From an uncultured Candidatus Saccharibacteria bacterium (GTDB lineage: Bacteria; Patescibacteriota; Saccharimonadia; Saccharimonadales; Saccharimonadaceae), in contig CALIRX010000014.1 in the NCBI GenBank assembly GCA_938042055.1, forward strand, positions 1 to 34,856: a DNA stretch of 34,856 nucleotides. The letters are read 5' to 3'. Shown piece after piece: positions 23,560 through 29,828 of the stretch. Below the pieces are notes generated by a model. That model ran no database searches. It was not told the DNA's origin and saw only the letters and a program-made list of their open reading frames with translations. Every line of letters begins with the position of its first letter. Position 1 is the stretch's first letter. The position numbers and the translations under genes were made by a program.

Positions 23560-23588
23560 AGTGTACCTCACTTAATATTATTGCGCAA
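23560..23588 (-). promoter_or_regulatory. Promoter of tracrRNA
   Basis: On the minus strand TTGCGC (23588-23583), a 17-bp spacer and TACACT (23565-23560). The -35 overlaps the last codons of the 95-residue ORF upstream. Predicted start about 18 nt before the anti-repeat. Confidence 0.6.
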
Positions 23589-23865
23589 GTATTATTTTGG
23601 TCATATTTCGCCAACTGGCATATGAATTCATCCACCACGGATTTACTGAACGGTTGAGGGATGATGCAGTGTAGCCATTAGACTTTTGCTCTCCGACGGT
23701 TTGACCTCTATTATTAGTGCCGTTACCCATTAGGAAGTAGCCGTTAAGCCCGCCGTCATCTCCAGTGACATTTAGTAGGGCTTGGGCTTCTGCTCGTTTG
23801 GTTGCTGACGGGTGATTGTTTGCGTGATATTGAAGGTACTGACGATATGATTCATTTCCTTGCAT
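23578..23865 (-). CDS. Hypothetical 95-residue protein
   Basis: ATG at 23865 with AAAAAGGAG about 10 nt upstream on the minus strand. Unrecognised. The N-terminal half is helical and polar (NESYRQYLQYHANN, ATKRAEAQALLNV). The middle has DDGGLNGYFLMGNG, and the C-terminal half is rich in Asn, Ser and Trp (NRSVNPWWMNSYASWRN). It could be a small intact protein or the surviving part of a longer one. Divergent from the CAP gene and ends inside the tracrRNA promoter. Confidence 0.5.
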   Translation of the reverse strand: MQGNESYRQYLQYHANNHPSATKRAEAQALLNVTGDDGGLNGYFLMGNGTNNRGQTVGEQKSNGYTASSLNRSVNPWWMNSYASWRNMTKIILAQ

Positions 23866-23901
23866 AAGAAAAACACTCCTTTTTTGTAACTTGGAGTGTT
23901 A

Positions 23902-23930
23902 TTGACAAATCTGATGATTTCAGTTATACT
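23902..23930 (+). promoter_or_regulatory. Consensus promoter of the CAP-domain gene
   Basis: TTGACA (23902-23907), a 17-bp spacer and TATACT (23925-23930), close to perfect sigma-70 consensus. The GTG start is 6 nt beyond, so the mRNA is predicted to be leaderless. Confidence 0.85.
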
Positions 23931-23936
23931 GTCGGC

Positions 23937-24500
23937 GTGAAGAAAACTGAATTTATTCTTGCCGTTTTTGCTAGCATCGCAGTAGTCGTTGGTGCAGGTG
24001 CTGCTTGTTTCTTTGTTACTCAACGTAATGCAGAAATGACAAAGACAACCCCTGTTGTAGAATCGCCTTCATCTCAAAATACTAACAAATTATCTAATAG
24101 CAAAAAGATAGAACCGCCGACAGAGCTGTCAATATTGAACGCTGTCAATATTGAACGAGCCAAAGTCGGCGTTGCACCACTAAAACTGCACCCAAACTTA
24201 TCTAAGACCGCTCAAATGAAAGCCGACGACATGATAGCCAGGAATTATCGCGGACACTACATGCCAGACACGAACCAACCGCTTACAGAAGAAATGAGGA
24301 GACTTCAAGTTGCCGCTTGCACAAACGCCAGCGAAAACTTGACTTGGAACGATAGCGGAACAGATACAAAGCAATCTATAGATTGGTGGCTTAGTTCACC
24401 GCCGCACAAAGCTGCCATGCTCGACCCCAAGTACACCTATACTGGTATTGGCGTAGGTGATGGTAGGGTTGTAGTGCAGCATTTTTGTGTAGCACGCTAG
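23937..24500 (+). CDS. Secreted or membrane-anchored CAP (SCP/PR-1, YkwD-like) protein
   Basis: 187 residues, GTG start directly downstream of a consensus promoter. Residues 6-27 form a hydrophobic signal/anchor (FILAVFASIAVVVGAGAACFF). A linker rich in Ser, Asn and Lys follows, then a CAP domain: LNAVNIERAKVGVAPLKLHP, LSKTAQMKADDM, the histidine in YRGHYMPDT, and ENLTWN followed by WWLSSPPHKAAMLDPKYTYTG. Two cysteines of the mature domain (AACTNAS, HFCVAR) could form a disulfide. CAP proteins occur at bacterial surfaces; the function is unknown. The stop overlaps the convergent membrane gene's stop. Confidence 0.9.
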   Translation: MKKTEFILAVFASIAVVVGAGAACFFVTQRNAEMTKTTPVVESPSSQNTNKLSNSKKIEPPTELSILNAVNIERAKVGVAPLKLHPNLSKTAQMKADDMIARNYRGHYMPDTNQPLTEEMRRLQVAACTNASENLTWNDSGTDTKQSIDWWLSSPPHKAAMLDPKYTYTGIGVGDGRVVVQHFCVAR

Positions 24501-24988
24501 AATAACGCTATATACAGAAGAAATATAGACACTGCAATAATGCCAATAAGGGACAGGACCATCCCATAGGTATATTGCATAAAATGGCGAATGGTAAATT
24601 CTATCCATCTCCCATTACCAGTTGCATCCTCCGCTAAGTATCCATACTTTTTGAGCCTATAAAATGCTTTTTCTGGTGCTGAATAGCTACATACAAGTGT
24701 ATATATTACTGTAGCAATAACTAAAGTAAATGGAGCAGTAACAAACTCCGTTGGAATACTACTTATACATTTTTGACCAAGCAAAATGAATGCCGGTATG
24801 GAAAAGGTACTAGCAGCCAATTGACGCAGAGCACTCCAAGAAAACATCCTTATAGCAACATCGTTATCATCAACTCCATATGGCGATGCCAGCGTATATA
24901 GCCACATTATTTGTTTCCAGGTTATGACTGAATATACAGAAATAAATGCAGCGGCGCCATAGAAAAGCCACACGTGCCAATCACTCAT
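24497..24988 (-). CDS. Hypothetical polytopic membrane protein, 163 aa
   Basis: Predicted about four transmembrane helices: residues 5-25 (WLFYGAAAFISVYSVITW), 57-75 (LAASTFSIPAFILLGQ), 83-103 (VTAPFTLVIATVIYTLVC) and 138-160 (YGMVLSLIGIIAVSIFLLYIA). A charged cytoplasmic or extracytoplasmic loop lies between the last two. No family recognised. It starts 4 nt after the stop of a 20-codon ORF, so the two are probably one operon and translationally coupled. Convergent with the CAP gene, with overlapping stop codons. Confidence 0.7.
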   Translation of the reverse strand: MSDWHVWLFYGAAAFISVYSVITWKQIMWLYTLASPYGVDDNDVAIRMFSWSALRQLAASTFSIPAFILLGQKCISSIPTEFVTAPFTLVIATVIYTLVCSYSAPEKAFYRLKKYGYLAEDATGNGRWIEFTIRHFMQYTYGMVLSLIGIIAVSIFLLYIALF

Positions 24989-24992
24989 ACAG

Positions 24993-25055
24993 TCACTCGC
25001 TTACTCCAATAACAGCACCAATAGTGCTTTTGATGATTTTGTCCTTAGATACCAT
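24993..25055 (-). CDS. 20-residue hydrophobic/amphipathic peptide gene
   Basis: The minus-strand ATG at 25055 is preceded by GGGAGG with 10-nt spacing. It opens MVSKDKIIKSTIGAV... and ends at TGA (24995-24993), 4 nt before the membrane protein gene. An alternative in-frame ATG at 25073 would add six residues but removes the ribosome-binding site. The peptide is short and Lys-containing at the front and hydrophobic at the back (IIKSTIGAVIGV), which suits membrane association. It could be a leader peptide, a small toxin or a bacteriocin-like peptide with its immunity or transport partner; none of these is shown. Confidence 0.5.
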   Translation of the reverse strand: MVSKDKIIKSTIGAVIGVSE

Positions 25056-25073
25056 TTTAGTAAAGCCTCCCAT

Positions 25074-25358
25074 TTACTTACTAAAGTACCTATAGCATAC
25101 ACCACAAACCCCAAATCTCCAAATTGTAAAAATACTATTAAATTGGATAAGAGCTATCGTCTGTTGTCTGGTCACCAAGAGGGCCTAGTTCTTCGCTCCA
25201 TACTGACTTGGGCGGCTTCGTATTTATCTCAAACGATCACCTCAGATTGCTACTTATACAACGCTGCGACGCACGCTTCCTTCTTTTTTGGATGACAACG
25301 CGCTCTCGTTTTTTAGAGTCACACTTCGTGCTTAATTGTAAGGTTATTATAGCACAAT
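25074..25358. other. Intergenic stretch with a gene remnant
   Basis: On the minus strand a TATAAT lies at 25351-25346, and TATGCT/CTATAG boxes just upstream of the 20-codon ORF (about 25092-25085) may be its promoter. A minus-strand frame without a start codon (about 25226-25140, containing KSVWSEELGPLGDQTTDD) ends at TAA and looks like the C-terminal remnant of a lost gene. Nothing else is recognised. Confidence 0.35.
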
Positions 25359-26198
25359 CTAGAGGTTAGGGCTATCAATTTTAGGTGTACTCTGGTTTTC
25401 AATGCGGCGCTGTATTTTTTCAGTATCTTCAGCTGCTGGAAAATCCTCTGGGTTCATACCTTGCTGATTGCGAATAGTCGTTCTAACTGCGTCATTATTA
25501 TCGTTATTGTCATGAAGTATAGAGTCGTATGATGATATTCCGTAGTTTTCTATATTGGCTGCAGTCATCTCGTTTGCTAATGTTTTACCGGCCAGTACAA
25601 CATTATGGGCTTTATTTGCCCAAGGCTTGCTTCCAGTGTTTAGTTTCCTTTTCATCTGCTTATTAGTTTTGCCGCCGAAGAAAGACTTATCGCCATCGCT
25701 TTTTATTATAGCTAACCCTCTTGGGCTAATACCCGCCTCCATTATACTAGAAGATAGCCTCTTGTCTGATTCAGAAAATTCACGCCGACGCGCAAGTCTA
25801 TCCATATCCTGATGGTACTTCTCGGCAATTTCTTGTTTGCGCGTTTGTGTTGCAAAATAATTCTGAGCTTCCGCAACTCTAGGTTTTTTGGTTGGGTTAC
25901 CGTTTTGAGCGATAAGATAGCACGCCAGTCTTGTCAATCTAATGTCACCAATATTATTGCTGTTACCATAGCCTATCGAAACCATTTTCCCCACATGGGA
26001 AAAATGGTTTTCCACAGGTACACCAGTTGTATGGAGTGCAATCTTAGCGCGCTCAACCACCTTTCTGAAAGAATCCCATTTTGCATATTCGAGAACCCCT
26101 TGGAGCTCTCTAGCATACCAGAACTCACCTTGCTTATCTTCATGCTTGATAGACTCAAAAATGCTATCACTTTGTTTGATTTTTAACTCACTTGTCAT
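25359..26198 (-). CDS. dinD: DinD family DNA damage-inducible protein
   Basis: 279 residues. The whole length follows the DinD pattern: FWYARELQGVLEYAKWDSF near residue 28, VERAKIALHTTGVPVENHF, DIRLTRLACYLIAQNGNP, YFATQTRKQEIAEKY, the ISPRGLAIIKSDGDKSFFGG segment, LANEMTAANIENYGI, and MNPEDFPAAEDTEKIQRRI at the C-terminus. The E. coli homologue is SOS-induced and has been reported to act on RecA filaments; the N-terminal part is related to phage BRO-type domains. No LexA-like palindrome was seen at its promoter. The ATG is 6 nt after TGATATAAT, so leaderless. Confidence 0.88.
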   Translation of the reverse strand: MTSELKIKQSDSIFESIKHEDKQGEFWYARELQGVLEYAKWDSFRKVVERAKIALHTTGVPVENHFSHVGKMVSIGYGNSNNIGDIRLTRLACYLIAQNGNPTKKPRVAEAQNYFATQTRKQEIAEKYHQDMDRLARRREFSESDKRLSSSIMEAGISPRGLAIIKSDGDKSFFGGKTNKQMKRKLNTGSKPWANKAHNVVLAGKTLANEMTAANIENYGISSYDSILHDNNDNNDAVRTTIRNQQGMNPEDFPAAEDTEKIQRRIENQSTPKIDSPNL

Positions 26199-26204
26199 AC
26201 CTTG

Positions 26205-26213
26205 ATTATATCA
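26205..26213 (-). promoter_or_regulatory. Extended -10 promoter of dinD
   Basis: Minus strand TGATATAAT (26213-26205), 6 nt before the ATG at 26198. The -35 is weak, as usual for extended -10 promoters. The same nonamer ends the CRISPR repeats. Confidence 0.65.
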
Positions 26214-26275
26214 AAAAGTAAAAAGCTGCCGGATAACTAAATCAAGCGGCTTAATTTCGATTCGGATTTTACTAA

Positions 26276-26518
26276 TTATTTATATCCCTTTCGCCGTGAG
26301 TATTCGTGTATCTCTTCAGTTATTCTCTCTACGGCGCCATCATCGTCTGCAATGTTGGCTCGGATTAGCCTACGACGTAATTCGGTGAGTTTTTTATCTT
26401 TTAGCTGGCGTAATATCTTGTTGAATGTGTCGTGGGCTAATCTGCGCTCGTGACGGGACTTAAGAGGGTCATTAAACACCTTATGTAATCTAGTTAGATC
26501 GCCCTCCCTCATTTCCAT
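26276..26518 (-). CDS. Hypothetical charged helical protein, 80 aa
   Basis: ATG at 26518 (MEMREGDLTRLHKV), overlapping the upstream frame by 29 nt, with GGGG close before the start as the only possible ribosome-binding signal. Very rich in Arg, Lys and Glu and helical throughout (LAHDTFNKILRQLKDKKL, LRRRLIRANI). No family recognised; nucleic-acid binding would fit the charge. Together with the gene before it, probably a two-gene unit of mobile-element origin. Confidence 0.5.
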   Translation of the reverse strand: MEMREGDLTRLHKVFNDPLKSRHERRLAHDTFNKILRQLKDKKLTELRRRLIRANIADDDGAVERITEEIHEYSRRKGYK

Positions 26519-26807
26519 GAATCCCCGTGCTATGCTCTAGGAATAGATTCTGGTCTATATTCTCATATATAAACTCGTCTATAGCCTCTCTTAGCTCCCT
26601 AGTCATCCTAGGCTTAGGGTTGGCTTCCATTTCGTTAATAGTTTCTTGAAGAGGGTGCTGATAACGGTTGTCTGTATTGACATCTTGAGGATTGTTTGGT
26701 ATACTAGAGTTGTCAATCGACTGGTCAAGCGCATCTGCGCTAATAGCGGAACCATCGAGTCCGCGCCCAGTCGATTTTCTTATGCCTGAAATATCATAAG
26801 CTAACAC
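26490..26807 (-). CDS. Hypothetical protein fragment, 105 aa or longer
   Basis: The frame from a GTG at 26807 encodes 105 residues, but it stays open upstream to 26948 with coding-like sequence (GDFSNENIAREVQNVNEVDK) and no ATG, GTG or TTG start. The gene is therefore probably truncated at its 5' end or frameshifted. An overlapping frame starting GTG near 26945 with GAAGG before it gives another 31-codon ORF. The segment SSIPNNPQDVN is shared with the small ORF at 27004-27078. Function unknown. Confidence 0.45.
   Translation of the reverse strand: MLAYDISGIRKSTGRGLDGSAISADALDQSIDNSSIPNNPQDVNTDNRYQHPLQETINEMEANPKPRMTRELREAIDEFIYENIDQNLFLEHSTGIHGNEGGRSN
26677..26717 (-). repeat. Diverged direct repeat, copy 1
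   Basis: 41 bases matching 27014-27054 at 36 positions. Within the minus-strand frame it encodes the DNSSIPNNPQDVN segment. Confidence 0.75.
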
Positions 26808-27003
26808 ATTGCCTAATTTATCTACCTCATTGACATTCTGAACTTCTCGTGCTATATTTTCATTAGAAAAGTCGCCCAGTCCCCGTTCGGCTTGTCCACG
26901 GGGCGCACCATTAAGGTCGCCTGGGCGGCTTTTTCTTGGCTTTGCACGTTACCTTCGTAAAGAGTATTGCGCCCTGTTGTCTGTCTTCTAAGAAATTTAC
27001 AGG

Positions 27004-27078
27004 CTATTGATCATTGATATCTTGAGGATTGTTTGCTATAGTGGAGTTATCAATATCCCCTCCCTTTAAGAGGTTCAT
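27004..27078 (-). pseudogene. 24-codon ORF carrying the NNPQD repeat
   Basis: ATG at 27078, stop TAG at 27006-27004. The C-terminal part (IDNSTIANNPQDIN) is homologous to residues of the 26490-26807 protein. It overlaps a hairpin formed by CCCCTC/GAGGGG (about 27058-27090). I read it as the end of a second, eroded copy of that gene. Confidence 0.4.
27014..27054 (-). repeat. Diverged direct repeat, copy 2
   Basis: Partner of 26677-26717, with five substitutions in 41 bases and the reading frame preserved. Confidence 0.75.
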
Positions 27079-27102
27079 CCTCTGAGGGGATGTTTCCAGA
27101 AG

Positions 27103-27144
27103 AATCCCCGCTTAAATCCCGGTAATGGGATTCGGGGATTTTTT
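27103..27144 (+). terminator. Nested hairpin with plus-strand T-tract
   Basis: AATCCCCG (27103-27110) pairs with CGGGGATT (27133-27140), and AATCCC (27115-27120) with GGGATT (27127-27132) inside. A run of six T follows. No plus-strand gene lies immediately upstream. On the minus strand the same hairpins would follow the orphan anti-repeat. Confidence 0.6.
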
Positions 27145-27156
27145 CTGTATTATTTG

Positions 27157-27192
27157 GTTATAGTTCCCCAACAATCTAAATACCGATATTCC
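27157..27192 (-). repeat. Orphan CRISPR-repeat relative / second anti-repeat
   Basis: The plus strand reads GTTATAGTTCCCC..., matching the CRISPR repeat at its first 12 bases and 28 of the first 33. The five changes (positions 13, 20, 23, 26, 27) are all T-to-C or G-to-A. A minus-strand RNA would therefore still pair with the repeat at every one of those positions by G-U. Hairpins lie 13 nt beyond in the minus-strand direction. Either a decayed solitary repeat or a second tracr-like anti-repeat. Confidence 0.7.
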
Positions 27193-27211
27193 CTAAGAGC
27201 CGCGTTTTACC

Positions 27212-27242
27212 TTTACTCCTGACGCCCTAGAGGTGATATAAT
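27212..27242 (+). promoter_or_regulatory. Extended -10 promoter of the speD operon
   Basis: TGATATAAT (27234-27242) with TTTACT (27212-27217) as an over-spaced -35. The ATG at 27252 is 9 nt beyond. The complementary strand offers TTATAT, so the site may fire in both directions. Confidence 0.6.
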
Positions 27243-27251
27243 TACTACATT

Positions 27252-27599
27252 ATGCATGCGTCCGCGGTCCAATCTATAACCATAAAAGTGAGCGAAGTTG
27301 ATTCTGCTTTACTTAATGACGCGGATGAGCTGCAGAAAATGTTAAGAAATGTTACGGAGCTGGCGGGCTTGCATTCTTTGAAATCGGTGATGCATCAATT
27401 TTCTCCGCAAGGAATCAGCGCTGCCCTGCTTTTGTCGGAGTCGCACATTGCGATTCATACGTGGCCGGAAAGCGGCGTGGCGTATATAGCGATGACAACT
27501 TGTAAAATGCTGGATGACGACAAATTGCAACAAATAAAAGAGTTGGTTGCGCGGGTGTTGGACGCAGAAAAAATAATTATGAAAGAGATGGCATTGTAA
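27252..27599 (+). CDS. speD: S-adenosylmethionine decarboxylase proenzyme (prokaryotic class)
   Basis: 115 residues. The self-cleavage motif LLSESHIAIHTWPESGVAYI is complete: cleavage before the Ser of S-E-S-H creates the pyruvoyl cofactor. It continues with YIAMTTCKML, where the catalytic Cys is expected. It makes decarboxylated SAM, the aminopropyl donor for spermidine synthesis. It heads an operon with a DUF4178 protein and a membrane spermidine synthase, 1 nt and 11 nt apart. Confidence 0.92.
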   Translation: MHASAVQSITIKVSEVDSALLNDADELQKMLRNVTELAGLHSLKSVMHQFSPQGISAALLLSESHIAIHTWPESGVAYIAMTTCKMLDDDKLQQIKELVARVLDAEKIIMKEMAL

Positions 27600-27600
27600 T

Positions 27601-28287
27601 ATGAAACGAACCAAGGCGCGACTTAAAATCAACCAAATATTGACTGGAAAGAAAACTAATTTACGAGTTGTCGGCTGTTTGCTTTTTCGCGAATGGGATA
27701 AGAAAGATAAGCGATTTTACTACTGGGAAGAGTGGGAGATTACCGGGCTGGCTGATTATGATAGCTGGGTGGAGTATGATCACAGCGATCAAACCGTTTC
27801 TTTGTACGAGCCGATTCGTTTTACTCAGGCAATTGACCCAACGCAATTGAAAAAGGGTCAATCGTTCACCGTTTCTGAACAGGATGGCAAGGACCACGTT
27901 GTGGTGGTTGATGAGGTTGGAATTGGCGAAATTATGAATATCAAGGGTAAAAATACGTATCAAGTTTTCCCGAAAGAACTGATGGCGTATGCTACTTTGA
28001 GGGATACTGGCGCGCCGAAAAACCGTCAGTTGATTACGATTGAGAAGTATAACAATCGCGAATACGACGCTTACCGTAAGATTCAATTAAGCGACAAAGA
28101 ACAGAAGGAAATGTTCGGCAGGACCATTAAACCGATTGACTGGACGACGATTATAGTCATTGTCATATTTATCGCTATTATTTTGTTTGCGTTCATCTTT
28201 GACAACAATTCTGATAGTAGTAGCGGCGGAGGTCACGGCGGATCGCGCAGTGTTTACGGCGGCAGCAGCGGCGGGCTTGGTAAATAA
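27601..28287 (+). CDS. DUF4178-type protein with C-terminal membrane anchor
   Basis: 228 residues. The N-terminal 170 residues are beta-rich and resemble DUF4178 (GCLLFREWDKKDKRFYYWEEW, then WVEYDHSDQTVSLYEP). A transmembrane helix follows (about 180-200, TTIIVIVIFIAIILFAFIF), then a Gly/Ser-rich tail (SSSGGGHGGSRSVYGG). DUF4178 genes are known to me next to speD and spermidine synthase-like genes, so a role in polyamine-linked membrane physiology is plausible but unproven. The ATG follows the speD stop by one base. Confidence 0.65.
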   Translation: MKRTKARLKINQILTGKKTNLRVVGCLLFREWDKKDKRFYYWEEWEITGLADYDSWVEYDHSDQTVSLYEPIRFTQAIDPTQLKKGQSFTVSEQDGKDHVVVVDEVGIGEIMNIKGKNTYQVFPKELMAYATLRDTGAPKNRQLITIEKYNNREYDAYRKIQLSDKEQKEMFGRTIKPIDWTTIIVIVIFIAIILFAFIFDNNSDSSSGGGHGGSRSVYGGSSGGLGK

Positions 28288-28298
28288 AAGGAGTTATA

Positions 28299-29825
28299 AT
28301 GTCACGATCAAGTACGAAAAAACGGGAGCAAATTGCTTTATTTGCGGCGGCAATTTTGGTAGCAATTGGCGGAATTATTTACGAGCTGATTTTAGGCGCG
28401 GCTGCGTCATATCTGGTGGGCGATTCGATTTTGAGCTTCAGTCTGGCAACTGGCGTGACGTTATTTGGCATGGGAATTGGCTCACTGCTGGTCAATTACA
28501 TCAAGCTTCATCCAGCGACCAGCTTCGCAACGAACGAAATTATTCTGGGGCTAATTGGCGGAAATTCGGTGATGCTGATGTATTTGGGATTCGTTTTTAC
28601 GCGTTCGCATTGGCTGATTTTTGCCGTCATAAGTCTGGCAATTGGTATTTGTATCGGGCTGGAAATTCCGCTTTTAATGAAGATGTTTCAGGAGTTCGGG
28701 CGTAAATCTTCGGTGAAATTATTTAGCAAGATTTTAGCGCTCGATTATTTTGGGGCGTTAATCGCGTCGCTATTATTCCCGCTCGTTATGCTTCCGTATC
28801 TTGGTTTAATGCGTAGCGCGTATCTGGTGGCGGCTTTGAACATTGGCGTTGCGGTTCTGATTCTTAAGCAAATGAAAGCGTCGAAAATTGTGATGACAAT
28901 TAGTGTTATTGCAACAATGTTGCTTTTGGGGTTCTTTATTTATGCGACGGAAATTGAGCACGGAATTGACAAGCGAACGTATAAAGATCCTGTGATGTGG
29001 CAGCAGCAGACGCCGTATCAGAAAATTGTCCTGACGAGATATAAAAACGACACGAGGTTGTTTTTGAATCGCAATCTGCAGTTTTCCAGCCTTGACGAAG
29101 CGCGTTATCACGAAACATTGTCTACTTCCGCTCTGTCTTCAGTCGCCAATCCGAAGCGTGTGCTGATTATGGGCGGCGGCGATGGTTTGCTAGCTCGGGA
29201 TGTTTTGAAATATCCCAGCGTTGAGCATATTACGTTGGTTGATATCGATGAGGTGATGACTAATCTGGCGAAAACTAATCATCTTCTCACTGATATAAAT
29301 CAGCGCTCTCTGCATGATCCGCGCGTTTCCATTGTCAATCAAGACGCTTTTCAATTCGCCTTCTCTACCAAGGATAAATATGATGTTGTGTTGATTGATC
29401 TGGTGGATCCGTCGAATGAAAAATTAGCCAAGTTGTATTCCGAGCAATTATATCGTCAAATCGGTAATATTTTAACGGAGCGTGGCGTTATGGTGACGCA
29501 GGCGACGTCATCATTTTTCTCTCCGCATGCTTTTTATATGGTGGCAAACACCGTCAAATCATCTCATCCAGAGCGATATGTGACGGCGTTTTCGGTCAAT
29601 GTGCCGTCATTTGGCGAGTGGGGTTTTGTGATGTCTACGCCGCAAGCTGAGGTCGTGGCTAGTCAACCGTTGCCGAAAAACCTGAGATACCAAAACCAGA
29701 AATTGCTCACTTTCCTGACTAAGCAAAACGCCATATCGGTGCCGTCTGGACCAACTTCTACGTTGGTTTCTCCGCGAATCACCGACGTTTACAATTCCGA
29801 TATGCGCCAGTGGCGATATGAGTAG
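28299..29825 (+). CDS. speE: Membrane-fused spermidine synthase-like protein
   Basis: 508 residues. The N-terminal half (about 12-215) has seven or so transmembrane helices (IALFAAAILVAIGGIIYELI and following). The C-terminal half is an aminopropyltransferase domain: VLIMGGGDGLLARDVLKY, ITLVDIDEVMTNLA, YDVVLIDLVDPSNEKLAKLY, then QATSSFFSPHAFYM. It would transfer aminopropyl from decarboxylated SAM made by SpeD. AAAAGGAG before the ATG gives a standard ribosome-binding site. The domain order is that of the long, membrane-bound SpeE-like proteins; the acceptor amine is uncertain. Confidence 0.85.
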   Translation: MSRSSTKKREQIALFAAAILVAIGGIIYELILGAAASYLVGDSILSFSLATGVTLFGMGIGSLLVNYIKLHPATSFATNEIILGLIGGNSVMLMYLGFVFTRSHWLIFAVISLAIGICIGLEIPLLMKMFQEFGRKSSVKLFSKILALDYFGALIASLLFPLVMLPYLGLMRSAYLVAALNIGVAVLILKQMKASKIVMTISVIATMLLLGFFIYATEIEHGIDKRTYKDPVMWQQQTPYQKIVLTRYKNDTRLFLNRNLQFSSLDEARYHETLSTSALSSVANPKRVLIMGGGDGLLARDVLKYPSVEHITLVDIDEVMTNLAKTNHLLTDINQRSLHDPRVSIVNQDAFQFAFSTKDKYDVVLIDLVDPSNEKLAKLYSEQLYRQIGNILTERGVMVTQATSSFFSPHAFYMVANTVKSSHPERYVTAFSVNVPSFGEWGFVMSTPQAEVVASQPLPKNLRYQNQKLLTFLTKQNAISVPSGPTSTLVSPRITDVYNSDMRQWRYE

Positions 29826-29828
29826 TTT

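Noticed and set aside
23772..24023. 83-codon minus-strand frame overlapping the CAP gene start
   Set aside because: Antisense to a gene with a consensus promoter and out of frame with the better supported 95-residue ORF.
27157..27192. A second CRISPR array
   Set aside because: Only one repeat-like unit is present, with no second copy at spacer distance.
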